Shown piece after piece: positions 6,365 to 13,747 of a stretch of DNA of 15,002 nucleotides (positions are counted from its first letter, which is position 1; each line of letters starts with the position of its first letter). Source of the DNA: JBBKWX01 sp037969175 (GTDB lineage: Bacteria; Bacteroidota; Bacteroidia; AKYH767-A; JBBKVM01); the NCBI GenBank assembly GCA_037969175.1, contig JBBKWX010000020.1, positions 1 through 15,002 of the forward strand. Direction: 5' to 3'. Position numbers and translations under genes: made by a program. A model generated the notes under the pieces. That model had not been told where the DNA came from, did no database searches, and saw only the letters and a list, made by a program, of their open reading frames with translations.

Positions 6365-6622
6365 TTATTGATGTCTTTGAATAAACACAGGGATTACGGC
6401 CAGACTGATCAATGCGGCAAAGATCCAAAGGTAATGAATGTAATGGCTGCCCTCAAGAACATAGTTGTAAGCAGTAAGTAAAGCCGTGGCTGCATTTAGA
6501 ATTTGGATGAGAACCATGACCTGAATAGAATCTCTGTATGTCCTGAATTTAAATAAAAAAAGAAATATCAATGCTGCGATCAGAAGAATAGCTGAATGAA
6601 AATATGCTCCATTCTCGATCAT
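6365..6622 (-). CDS. Small three-helix membrane protein, function unknown
   Basis: An 85-residue protein with three predicted transmembrane segments (about 8-25, 33-52 and 62-80) separated by a basic loop (KFRTYRDS) and an acidic/His-containing loop (LEGSHYIHY). I do not recognise the family. It lies 68 nt upstream of ctaA on the same strand. The third segment, with HYIHYLW just before it, is reminiscent of small proteins near cytochrome oxidase and heme A genes, but no assignment is justified. The ATG at 6620-6622 starts a clean N-terminus (MIENGAYFHS) just ahead of the first helix. Hydrophobic pattern, base composition and position argue that it is real. An accessory role in heme A or oxidase assembly is inference from position only. 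Confidence 0.65.
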   Translation of the reverse strand: MIENGAYFHSAILLIAALIFLFLFKFRTYRDSIQVMVLIQILNAATALLTAYNYVLEGSHYIHYLWIFAALISLAVIPVFIQRHQ

Positions 6623-7005
6623 GTTCCAGGAACCGGTGAAGAAAATTACAGTGTTCAGAATAAAAGATTACTTCTGGAGCCGTGCTTGGTTAATTGCCAT
6701 GTGCATTGTGATTACTGTGAATAAATTTAATAAAATTGATCACAAGAAAATGATTTTTTTATCAGGGAACTTATCCTTTCTCTCGATAGTATTCTATTTC
6801 TTTCAAATGATTTTCTCTTTAGCTATGAGATCATTTGAATTGCTGTTGAACATGCCATTTCAATTTGAATGAGTTCATTAAATTTCATAGATCGAACGTA
6901 GTTTATTTTATCTGCCTAACCAATCTGAAACTACGATAAGGATCTCTAAAAAAAAGTAATTCATGCGTAAGTTCTATTACTCAAAATACATGGTAGTAGA
7001 AAAAA
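6623..7005. other. Intergenic region with a possible long-loop hairpin
   Basis: 383 bp between the aldehyde dehydrogenase stop and the start of the small membrane protein gene, both on the minus strand. It should hold the terminator of the former and the promoter of the latter. The only structure I could support is an 8-bp inverted repeat, CGTAGTTT (6897-6904) with AAACTACG (6928-6935), around a 23-nt loop. An open frame on the plus strand at 6621-6872 has an AT-driven hydrophobic composition and no family features, so I did not annotate it. No tRNA or repeat was seen. Confidence 0.4.
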
Positions 7006-8424
7006 TCATCTTTTTAAAACTAAAACTTTAGGTTCAAGCATATCACGCATTGCATATTTCACGCCTTCTCTACCCAATCCGCTTTCCTTTACTCCTCCGT
7101 ATGGCATATGGTCAGCTCTAAATGTAGGTACATCATTGTGAATGACACCGCCAACTTTCAAAGCATCAAATGCTTTCCAAAGTAATTGCACATTATTTGT
7201 AAATATCCCTGCTTGCAATCCAAATTTTGAATCATTTAATTTTCGGATCCCATCTTCAAAACCGGCAACCGATTCAAGAATTACCACAGGTCCAAATACT
7301 TCTTCCGCACAAACTTTCATTTTATTATTCGTGTTGGTCAGCACTGTTGGTTTATATAAACTTCCATTTCTAATTCCACCGGTTAGGAGCTCAGCTCCTG
7401 CGTCTATGGCTTCATTCACCCATTTCTCTACGCGTATTGCATTTCCCTCATCGATCATTGAACTAACATCTGTGTCAAGGGAACTGGGATCACCTATTTT
7501 TAGATTTTCTGTAGCAGCAACAAACAGAGTTACAAAATGATCAAATACATTTTCATGTATGAATATTCGTTGAGCATGAATACAAACCTGTCCTGAATAT
7601 GCAAAAGCACCCATAATGCATGAAGTGATGATGTTTTTGAGATCTGCATCTTCATTAACAAGCACACCGGCATTTCCACCAAGTTCAAGAACTACTTTTT
7701 TATTACCGGCTTCCGTTTTCATTTTCCAACCAACCGCAGGAGAACCTGTAAAACTCAACATCGAAAAGCGCTCCTCGGCGACCATTAAATTTCCGATCTC
7801 TTTATGCATGGGAAGTATACTGACGGCTCCTTTCGGGAGATTTGTCTGATCTATGATCTTCGCCAATTCAAATGTTGACAAGGGTGTTTTTGATGAAGGC
7901 TTTAATATGATGGGGCAACCGGTAGCAATAGCCGGAGCTATCTTATGTGCCGGTAAATTTAATGGAAAGTTGAAAGGAGAGATCCCTGCAATAATACCAA
8001 TCGGATATGACTTTACGATTGCTTCTCTGTCGTGGGCCGCAGCAGTCCAATCCAGACGCATATATTCTTCCGGAAGTCGTTTAGATTCTTCGGCTGCAAC
8101 AAGAAATGTTTGTGCTGCACGATCCACTTCACCCAGAGAATATCTCATGGGTTTTGCACTTTCCAAGCAAAGTATAGTAGCTAATTCTGTTCGATTCGAG
8201 TGGATAGTGTCAGAGATATAACGTAAAGCTTCGTACTTTTCATAGGAAGGGAGAGAAGCCATTTCTTCCTGAACATTGAGAGCTGAAGTAATAGATTTTT
8301 CAAGAATATCTTGATTTGCAATACTAACTTTTGCAAAAACTTGTCCTGTATATGGACAATGAACATCCAAGGTTTCTGGACTGTTCCGGAATACACCTCC
8401 CGCGTAAACGGGATAAGTTTTCAT
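7006..8424 (-). CDS. NAD(P)-dependent aldehyde dehydrogenase (lactaldehyde/F21-like group)
   Basis: A 472-residue ALDH-superfamily enzyme that oxidises an aldehyde to the acid with NAD(P)+. The family elements are complete: the SPFNFPLNL oxyanion/cofactor segment (N152), LKPSSKTPLS (K175), the FTGSPAVG turn of the Rossmann fold (225-232), the general base in LELGGN (E247), the catalytic cysteine in SGQVCIHAQR (C281), EEVFGPVV, and the C-terminal GLGREGVKYAM block. The GQVCI-QRI version of the active site and the EGVKYAM ending resemble the lactaldehyde-dehydrogenase-like/ALDH-F21 and GapN-like group, not betaine-aldehyde or proline enzymes. The exact substrate cannot be read from sequence. 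Its start lies 1 nt after the stop of a heavy-metal-associated protein gene, so the two are co-transcribed. Confidence 0.92.
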   Translation of the reverse strand: MKTYPVYAGGVFRNSPETLDVHCPYTGQVFAKVSIANQDILEKSITSALNVQEEMASLPSYEKYEALRYISDTIHSNRTELATILCLESAKPMRYSLGEVDRAAQTFLVAAEESKRLPEEYMRLDWTAAAHDREAIVKSYPIGIIAGISPFNFPLNLPAHKIAPAIATGCPIILKPSSKTPLSTFELAKIIDQTNLPKGAVSILPMHKEIGNLMVAEERFSMLSFTGSPAVGWKMKTEAGNKKVVLELGGNAGVLVNEDADLKNIITSCIMGAFAYSGQVCIHAQRIFIHENVFDHFVTLFVAATENLKIGDPSSLDTDVSSMIDEGNAIRVEKWVNEAIDAGAELLTGGIRNGSLYKPTVLTNTNNKMKVCAEEVFGPVVILESVAGFEDGIRKLNDSKFGLQAGIFTNNVQLLWKAFDALKVGGVIHNDVPTFRADHMPYGGVKESGLGREGVKYAMRDMLEPKVLVLKR

Positions 8425-8425
8425 T

Positions 8426-8659
8426 CTAATTCAATTTAAATCCTTTAACCCTGTATGTACCTGTTTCATTAATAGTTTCAATGATTTCATCAATATCAAG
8501 GGTAGCATTATCAAATCTAACTTCAGCAGTACCATTTGTATGATCAACGACCTGCTCATGAACTCCTTCCTTTGATGCCAATAATTCAGAAATAAAATGA
8601 CTGCAATGTCCACAGCTCATTCCTTCAATATCAATATGTGCACGTGCTTCTGTATCCAT
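8426..8659 (-). CDS. CopZ-like heavy-metal-associated (HMA) domain protein
   Basis: A 77-residue protein made almost entirely of one ferredoxin-like HMA domain (about 8-70). The metal site is GMSCGHCSHF (C16, C19, with H18 between them), and the second half shows the usual VEVRF-like strand (GTAEVRFDNATLDI) and an IIETINETGY-like helix (IDEIIETINETGTY). Proteins of this type are cytosolic Cu(I) or other soft-metal chaperones that hand metal to P-type ATPases. No ATPase or metal regulator is nearby; the next gene, 1 nt downstream, is an aldehyde dehydrogenase. The ATG at 8657-8659 gives a short acidic lead before the first strand. The metal specificity is not established. Confidence 0.9.
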   Translation of the reverse strand: MDTEARAHIDIEGMSCGHCSHFISELLASKEGVHEQVVDHTNGTAEVRFDNATLDIDEIIETINETGTYRVKGFKLN

Positions 8660-8870
8660 GATATGTAAGTTTAATGATTCACAATCGTAAAGTTATTAAA
8701 GAAAAACTAATATCACTAGTTAATCCGATTGTTTATAAGGGCTTTCATAAAAAAATCAGCAGATCTCACAGTAACGCCGTTTACAGAAAAAAAATAAATC
8801 AATATTTCTGATCAAATTAAAACAAAGAGAAAAAATTCTAAGAAAAAATTATTTTACAAATAGAAAATAA

Positions 8871-9482
8871 TTAATTCCAGTTCAATGTTTTAATTAAGTG
8901 CAGTATATCTTCACGGGTATGTTCAATAACAGGTGCTAATGAATCACTTTGTGGAAGGACATTGAAATACAATGACCCTCTAAGAAAATGCTTTGTGCTA
9001 TCTGTTATATAAAATTGCAATGGTGATGCTGTGTTTCCTTGTAATTCATAGAGTATTCCATGTACGCGAGGATTGTCCGTTTGTATCAATATTTCATTTA
9101 TCGCACTGGCTTTTACTGTATGTTGATATGCAAGAGTTCTGCTGTCTTCAAGAAATTGATTTAGATCACCGTTGATGGTCTTGTAACTCAAATTTATTTG
9201 ACCATTAAATGTCGGGAAATTAATATTGTACCAAAATGGTTCAGCTTTTTCCATTCTTACCGGTTCTATCACTGCATATTCCGGATATTCAAAACTGAAA
9301 GGGGAGGAGTCAGGAGCAAACGAAGTATAGGTATGTTCCGGCAATTCAATTCTGAAAAATCCTCTGGGTTTTGGCGTATAATCTTCAGCACAACCTGTTA
9401 AGAAAATTGCAGCAAAGAGCAGGGGTAATATTACATTCAGATTATTTTTAAGCTTTTGGATCTGTATCTGCTTCATCATCAT
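8871..9482 (-). CDS. gldD: Gliding motility lipoprotein GldD
   Basis: A 203-residue lipoprotein with a signal peptide (hydrophobic stretch about 17-29) and lipobox FLTGC, giving Cys31 as the lipidated residue. The mature N-terminus carries the GldD signature YTPKPRGFFRIELPEH (34-49), followed by PEYAVIEP and WYNINFPTFNGQINLSYK, all typical of the family. GldD is required for gliding in Flavobacterium and is linked to T9SS function; its exact job is unknown. The gene overlaps the end of gldE by about 30-35 nt, consistent with the conserved gldE-gldD pair. The start could be any of three consecutive ATGs (9482, 9479, 9476); the choice changes only the signal peptide. A T9SS cargo at the left edge of the window agrees with a working system. 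Confidence 0.93.
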   Translation of the reverse strand: MMMKQIQIQKLKNNLNVILPLLFAAIFLTGCAEDYTPKPRGFFRIELPEHTYTSFAPDSSPFSFEYPEYAVIEPVRMEKAEPFWYNINFPTFNGQINLSYKTINGDLNQFLEDSRTLAYQHTVKASAINEILIQTDNPRVHGILYELQGNTASPLQFYITDSTKHFLRGSLYFNVLPQSDSLAPVIEHTREDILHLIKTLNWN

Positions 9483-10818
9483 CCTGTTTGATTGTCATTT
9501 TTACTCTTTTGATCCTTCTTTTGTCGACAGATTCAATCACAAAAATATAGTTTGCGAATTCAATCACTTCAGATTTAAGCGGAATACGTCCGGCGAGCTC
9601 AAGGATCAAACCGGCTAAAGTATCTGCTCCTTCACCCTCTACTTTTTCAAATACTTTTCGTTCAATGTTCATGATCCTGCAAACATCATTTAACAATGCT
9701 TTTCCTTCAAAAACAACATTGTTTTCATCCAGTCTTGAATACGTTATTTCTTCTTCATCCAACTCGTCATTGATCTCACCCACAATTTCTTCCAGAATAT
9801 CTTCCAAAGTAACAAGACCGGAAGAACCGCCGTATTCATCTACTACAATAGCTAAGTGTATTTTGGTATCCTGAAATTCTTTCAAAAGCGCATTTATCTT
9901 TTTACTTTCAGGGACAAAGAACACCGGGCGTAATAAATCTTGCCATTTAAATTCCGGTCCTTTATGCAGATGAGCCAAAAGATCTTTGATGTATAGAATT
10001 CCTAAAACCTTATCGAAATTATTTTCATAAACAGGTATCCGGGAATAACCTTTTTCCAGAATTTGCTCTATGACCTTATCGAAAGTAGTATCTATCTCTA
10101 TGGCAAAAGCATCCATCCGACCTTTCATGATCTGCTTGACATCAGTATCACCAAATTTGACAATACCTTTCAGCATTTGTTTGTCTTCCAAAGGAGTATT
10201 GGTATCCGAAGTAATATCAATGGCATGAGTAAGTTCCGACATATTCACTTCGTAGCCTCTTTTCTTCATGCGCTTATCTATCAGATTTGTACCGGCAACC
10301 ATCAGCATACTGAAGGGTCTGAACAATTTATCCATTATCAATAATGGAATCGACATCGATCTTGCAAAATCTTTTGGATGCTGTGTAGCATAGATCTTGG
10401 GTAAGACCTCTCCGAATAAAACCAGCAAAAAAGTTACAACAACTACTTGAATCACGAAGCCGGCTGTAGGATTCATGCTAAAATCAAATAATGATGCAGT
10501 GATGGAAGTTGAAATTATTACTGCTGCAATATTCACCAGATTATTTCCAATGAGTATGGTAGCAAGGAGTCGTTTTGGTTTACTGATCAATTTACTTACA
10601 AGCCCATCACCTTTTTTTTCGCTGTCCTGCATTAAATGCAAATCAGCAGGGCGGAGTGAAAAATAAGCTACTTCTGAACCCGAAATGATGGCTGATAAAA
10701 AAAGCAAAACCAGAAGCACTATGATTTGCATCAGCACTTCCGGGCTCATGGGTTGAAGAATAATGTTTAATAATTCTCCGGTAAACAATCGGGGAGGTTC
10801 AATATCTGCAGGATCCAA
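9448..10818 (-). CDS. gldE: Gliding motility-associated protein GldE (CorC/HlyC-like membrane CBS protein)
   Basis: A 456-residue membrane protein of the CNNM/CorC group. The N-terminal DUF21 domain (about 28-200) has several hydrophobic segments, including LSAIISGSEVAYFSL (41-55) and LLVLFGEVLPK (131-141). Two CBS motifs follow (about 230-285 and 300-350, with DEYGGSSGLVTLEDILEEIVGEI), then a C-terminal CorC_HlyC domain (about 360-445). GldE accompanies GldD in gliding bacteria, and its overexpression has been reported to compensate for some GldD defects in Flavobacterium. The start is a TTG at 10816-10818: an in-frame TAA precedes it by three codons, and the IEPPRLF segment resembles GldE N-termini. 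The alternative is ATG at 10747-10749, which gives 433 residues. A stable hairpin lies upstream, between this gene and ssb. Confidence 0.92.
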   Translation of the reverse strand: MDPADIEPPRLFTGELLNIILQPMSPEVLMQIIVLLVLLFLSAIISGSEVAYFSLRPADLHLMQDSEKKGDGLVSKLISKPKRLLATILIGNNLVNIAAVIISTSITASLFDFSMNPTAGFVIQVVVVTFLLVLFGEVLPKIYATQHPKDFARSMSIPLLIMDKLFRPFSMLMVAGTNLIDKRMKKRGYEVNMSELTHAIDITSDTNTPLEDKQMLKGIVKFGDTDVKQIMKGRMDAFAIEIDTTFDKVIEQILEKGYSRIPVYENNFDKVLGILYIKDLLAHLHKGPEFKWQDLLRPVFFVPESKKINALLKEFQDTKIHLAIVVDEYGGSSGLVTLEDILEEIVGEINDELDEEEITYSRLDENNVVFEGKALLNDVCRIMNIERKVFEKVEGEGADTLAGLILELAGRIPLKSEVIEFANYIFVIESVDKRRIKRVKMTIKQDDDEADTDPKA

Positions 10819-10848
10819 TTTTTGAATTTATTTGTTTAGAAATGTCAA

Positions 10849-10876
10849 ATTCCCGGTTTAAATATAGACCGGGAAT
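10849..10876 (-). terminator. Hairpin between ssb and gldE
   Basis: A perfect 9-bp stem (ATTCCCGGT 10849-10857 with ACCGGGAAT 10868-10876) around a 10-nt AT-rich loop, 17 nt past the ssb stop. There is no strong U-run after it in the minus direction, so it may be a partial terminator, an mRNA processing or stability element, or both. Read-through would keep gldE and gldD linked to ssb. Confidence 0.55.
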
Positions 10877-10892
10877 CTGACCTCAAAGATAG

Positions 10893-11324
10893 TTAAAATG
10901 GAAGATCGTCCGCTGAACCGGAATCAATCACATCAGCAGTTTGCGAATTATCATTTGCTGGCGCTTGATTTGATTGCTGACCGCCATCTTCTTTCTTGCC
11001 ACCAAGCATAGTCATATTATCACCAACTATTTCGGTGACATAACGCTTGATACCATCTTTGTCATCATAAGAACGGGTGCGGATCTTTCCTTCAATGTAA
11101 ACCTGATTGCCTTTCTTAAGGAACTTCTCAGCTACCTCAGCAAGCCCTCTCCACAGCACCACATTATGCCATTCGGTCTGATCTACTCTTTTCCCTTCTT
11201 TGTCCTTGTAACTTTCTGTCGTTGCAATAGTAAAGTTTGCAACTGCTACACCACTTTCCAGATATCTTACTTCCGGATCTTTCCCCAGGTTACCCACCAA
11301 GATTACTTTGTTTACTCCTGACAT
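10893..11324 (-). CDS. ssb: Single-stranded DNA-binding protein
   Basis: A 143-residue SSB that coats single-stranded DNA in replication, recombination and repair. The OB fold (about 4-110) begins MSGVNKVILVGNLGKDPE and includes the ESYKDKEGKRVDQTEWHNVVLW and GNQVYIEGKIRTRSY segments. A flexible Gln/Asn/Gly-rich linker (about 110-137) leads to the acidic tip ADDLPF, the usual docking site for partner proteins. It lies between mutY and gldE on the minus strand, a common arrangement in Bacteroidota. The ATG at 11322-11324 gives the conserved N-terminus. A TATATTTG box upstream (11358-11365, minus strand) could be its promoter. Confidence 0.96.
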   Translation of the reverse strand: MSGVNKVILVGNLGKDPEVRYLESGVAVANFTIATTESYKDKEGKRVDQTEWHNVVLWRGLAEVAEKFLKKGNQVYIEGKIRTRSYDDKDGIKRYVTEIVGDNMTMLGGKKEDGGQQSNQAPANDNSQTADVIDSGSADDLPF

Positions 11325-11357
11325 GTTATTAGTTTTTATGAGTTGAAATTAACATTA

Positions 11358-11365
11358 CAAATATA
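11358..11365 (-). promoter_or_regulatory. Probable -7 promoter box for ssb
   Basis: The minus strand reads TATATTTG, matching TAnnTTTG, 33 nt before the ssb ATG. The same octamer lies ahead of the HU gene. No convincing -33 TTTG partner is visible. Confidence 0.45.
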
Positions 11366-11440
11366 CATAATCCCAAGCCATGATTCTAACCGTAAATAGG
11401 CTGTTTTCTTTATATTCCTGCATATATGTAATCTATTCGG

Positions 11441-12484
11441 CTATATTGAAGATATGTATTTTTCAATTAATCTGGGTACAGGATATGAATCCAATTCAGA
11501 AGATTCCAATAAAATATGGTCGTTCAATGAAGTTAGTTCATCCGATGTTTCAAGTTTATAAAATCGTGCATAAATGATTTGATGACTCAATACATGCTTG
11601 ATAAGGGGTGAAACTGAGATCAAATTTGTATCCGTTTCTCCAAAGATCTTATTCCATTCGTCGGAAGCTTTAAGTTTATTCTCTTCAGTCTCAATTTCAC
11701 ATTCGATCATAGGGAAATCATATAATCCGGTCCAGATATCACCTTCAGACCTGCGTTTTAGGTAAGTTTGACCCTTGTTGTTAATATCGAGGTAATTGAA
11801 ATAGCGCTTTCTGACTTTGGTTTTACCCGCTTTAACCGGTAATTTATCGGTGATATTCTTTTCTCTGGCCAAACAAAACCCGGAGACAGGGCAGAGGTCA
11901 CAATCCGGATTTCGCGGGCTGCAGATCCCGGCTCCCAGATCCATGATAGCTTGATTATAGGAACCGGGATCGGACTTGTCGAGATGCTCAAAAGCTAATG
12001 CATCGATCAATTTCCTTCCTTCAGAGCTGTCTACAGGAAGTTCAACAGCATGTATTCTGGAAAGAACGCGTAAGACATTACCATCAACAACCGCATAGGG
12101 CAGATTAAAGGCCGCCGAAGCAATAGCGGCAGCAGTATAGGGTCCAATTCCCGGCAATGCTAACAGTTGATAATAGTCTTTGGGAAATTCGCCATTGTGT
12201 TTTTCTACAACGGTTTTTGCGCATTTCATCAGGTTCCTTGCACGACTATAATACCCTAGTCCTTGCCATAGCTTCATGACCTCATCTTCAGGTGCATTAG
12301 CAAGCGAAAGTACATCTGGAAAACGCTCTGTAAATTTGATATAATACGGAGTGCCTTGAGCTACGCGGGTTTGTTGTAAGATGATCTCAGAAAGCCATAT
12401 CTTATAAGGGTTATCTGAGTTTCTCCAAGGCAAAACCCGTGCTGAATCACGATACCAATGCATGAGCTTGTTGGTAAATTTCAT
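11441..12484 (-). CDS. mutY: A/G-specific adenine glycosylase MutY
   Basis: Base-excision repair enzyme that removes adenine mispaired with 8-oxoguanine or guanine. It has 347 residues, the usual family size. The N-terminal HhH-GPD domain has the catalytic Glu in WLSEIILQQTR (E33), the helix-hairpin-helix LLALPGIGPYTAAAI (107-121) and the catalytic Asp in AVVDGNVLRV (D134). The iron-sulfur loop is C188-X6-C195-X2-C198-X5-C204. The C-terminal NUDIX-like domain (about 225-345, with GDIWTGLYDFPMIE and a VLSHQI motif) recognises 8-oxoG. It is divergent from the HU gene across 123 bp. A TATTTTTG box at 12516-12523 on the minus strand could drive it. Confidence 0.96.
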   Translation of the reverse strand: MKFTNKLMHWYRDSARVLPWRNSDNPYKIWLSEIILQQTRVAQGTPYYIKFTERFPDVLSLANAPEDEVMKLWQGLGYYSRARNLMKCAKTVVEKHNGEFPKDYYQLLALPGIGPYTAAAIASAAFNLPYAVVDGNVLRVLSRIHAVELPVDSSEGRKLIDALAFEHLDKSDPGSYNQAIMDLGAGICSPRNPDCDLCPVSGFCLAREKNITDKLPVKAGKTKVRKRYFNYLDINNKGQTYLKRRSEGDIWTGLYDFPMIECEIETEENKLKASDEWNKIFGETDTNLISVSPLIKHVLSHQIIYARFYKLETSDELTSLNDHILLESSELDSYPVPRLIEKYISSI

Positions 12485-12515
12485 GCTATCAAGATTTTAT
12501 GTCAGTAAGAATTTA

Positions 12516-12523
12516 CAAAAATA
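12516..12523 (-). promoter_or_regulatory. Probable -7 promoter box for mutY
   Basis: The minus strand reads TATTTTTG (TAnnTTTG type), 31 nt before the mutY start, in the 123-bp divergent region shared with the HU gene. The -33 element is not clear. Confidence 0.4.
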
Positions 12524-12559
12524 GCTATTATATTATTTTTAAATTCATTAATATTGCTA

Positions 12560-12567
12560 TATATTTG
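12560..12567 (+). promoter_or_regulatory. Probable -7 promoter box for the HU-TPR operon
   Basis: TATATTTG matches the Bacteroidota -7 consensus and is followed by GCAGCCCC, where transcription would start about 30 nt before the HU ATG. The upstream stretch is AT-rich with no clear TTTG at -33. Confidence 0.55.
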
Positions 12568-12607
12568 CAGCCCCAAAATGCATTAACTGAATTAAATAAG
12601 AAAAGAA

Positions 12608-12892
12608 ATGACCAAGGCAGAATTAGTATCAGAAGTGTCAGCAAAAACTGGAATTGAAAAAGTTGTTGTTCAAGAGACAGTAGAATCAATGATGAAAGTT
12701 ATCAAAACTTCATTGGTTAATAAGCAAAACGTTTATCTAAGAGGTTTCGGTAGCTTTATTGTAAAGAAGCGTGCACAGAAGACGGGTAGAAATATCTCGA
12801 AGAATACTACTATCATCATCCCTGAGCATGTTATACCTGCTTTCAAGCCAGCTAAGACTTTTGTAGAAAAGGTTAAAAGCTCTAAGAAGTAA
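12608..12892 (+). CDS. HU/IHF-family DNA-binding protein
   Basis: A 94-residue nucleoid protein that binds and bends DNA as a dimer. The N-terminal helices (MTKAELVSEVSAKTGI) are followed by the family core NVYLRGFGSFIVKKR (41-55), the DNA-inserting beta arm carrying GRNISKNTTIIIPEH (61-75) in place of the enteric GRNPKTG, and the C-terminal AFKPAKTFVEKVK. This arm variant is usual in Bacteroidota HU proteins. It starts a plus-strand group; the TPR gene begins 10 nt after its stop. No Shine-Dalgarno sequence is visible, and the A-rich leader (AATAAGAAAAGAA) is typical of the phylum. I did not choose between HU and IHF names because the sequence does not decide it. Confidence 0.94.
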   Translation: MTKAELVSEVSAKTGIEKVVVQETVESMMKVIKTSLVNKQNVYLRGFGSFIVKKRAQKTGRNISKNTTIIIPEHVIPAFKPAKTFVEKVKSSKK

Positions 12893-12902
12893 TTATTTCT
12901 AA

Positions 12903-13730
12903 ATGTCAGGTACCAAAAGGCTCCAGATCATTCTGGTCGTAGGCGCAGTCGTTATTGCTGCTCTCGTATATTTGGCTCCGAAAAATCAACTGAGATCTGA
13001 TGATCACAGTTTACCTGAACAGAAAACATTAGAAATTGATGAGGCCGGTTTGATTCGCGATGCTAGATTGCGACTCAGTAAAGCTGATTCAGAATTGTTG
13101 AAGGCTCTGGAAGCTAAAGATGTTTCCGGAACAGATACAATGGTAATGCAAGAAGTAACACGATTTTGGCTTTCAAAGTCAGATCTTGGTGCAGCAGGTA
13201 TTTACCAAAAGAAAATTGCCGGCATCAGTGGCTTGGCAAAAGATTGGTCGCAAAGCGGTTTACTGCTTTACCAAGCTTTCAGAAGCAGCAACGATTCATT
13301 GACCAGAACATTTCTGGCTGTAGAAACGGTTAAAGCTTATGAAGAAGCACTAAAGCTTGATCCGGGAAATCCGGATTTCAGAACATCACTTGCTGCCACC
13401 TATGTAGAGGGTACAAGTGAACCAATGAAAGGGATCACAATGTTGAGAGATGTTGTAAAAGAATATCCTGATCATGTTAATGCCCAACTGAACCTGGGTT
13501 TCTTCTCGGTCAAATCAGGACAATATGAAAAAGCTTTAGAGCGATTTGAAAATGTTCTGAGATTAAATCCTGACCGTGTTGACGTGTACTTGTATATGGG
13601 GGAGACATTGTTGGAGATGGACAGGAAAGAGGAGGCATTAAAGAATTTTGAGACCTTTAAAAGTCTTAGTAAGGATAAAGAAATGATCCGCGATGTGGAT
13701 CATTACATCGATCAAATAAAAAATAACTAA
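12903..13730 (+). CDS. Membrane-anchored tetratricopeptide repeat protein
   Basis: A 275-residue protein with an N-terminal uncleaved-looking signal anchor (about 7-25, IILVVGAVVIAALVYLA), a charged region with helical content (about 45-125), and a TPR array in the C-terminal half. Visible repeats cover about 137-170 (AYEEALKLDPGNPDF), 177-205 (LRDVVKEYPDHVNAQLNLG), 206-236 (YEKALERFENVLRLNPD) and 238-260 (KEEALKNFETF). The bulk should lie in the periplasm. TPR proteins of this kind act as protein-binding scaffolds; the partner is unknown. It lies 10 nt after the HU gene and 17 nt before the small basic ribosomal-type gene, so co-transcription is likely. The function cannot be stated more precisely. 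Confidence 0.85.
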   Translation: MSGTKRLQIILVVGAVVIAALVYLAPKNQLRSDDHSLPEQKTLEIDEAGLIRDARLRLSKADSELLKALEAKDVSGTDTMVMQEVTRFWLSKSDLGAAGIYQKKIAGISGLAKDWSQSGLLLYQAFRSSNDSLTRTFLAVETVKAYEEALKLDPGNPDFRTSLAATYVEGTSEPMKGITMLRDVVKEYPDHVNAQLNLGFFSVKSGQYEKALERFENVLRLNPDRVDVYLYMGETLLEMDRKEEALKNFETFKSLSKDKEMIRDVDHYIDQIKNN

Positions 13731-13747
13731 TTTAAAAGCATAATAAA

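Noticed and set aside
6621..6872. Plus-strand open frame of 83 codons in the spacer after the small membrane protein start.
   Set aside because: Hydrophobic composition follows from AT-rich sequence; it has no conserved pattern, overlaps the start of the minus-strand gene, and has a poor start context.
8784..8810. CAGAAA/TTTCTG inverted repeat downstream of gldD.
   Set aside because: Six base pairs in a very AT-rich spacer are expected by chance and the loop is long; too weak to call a terminator.
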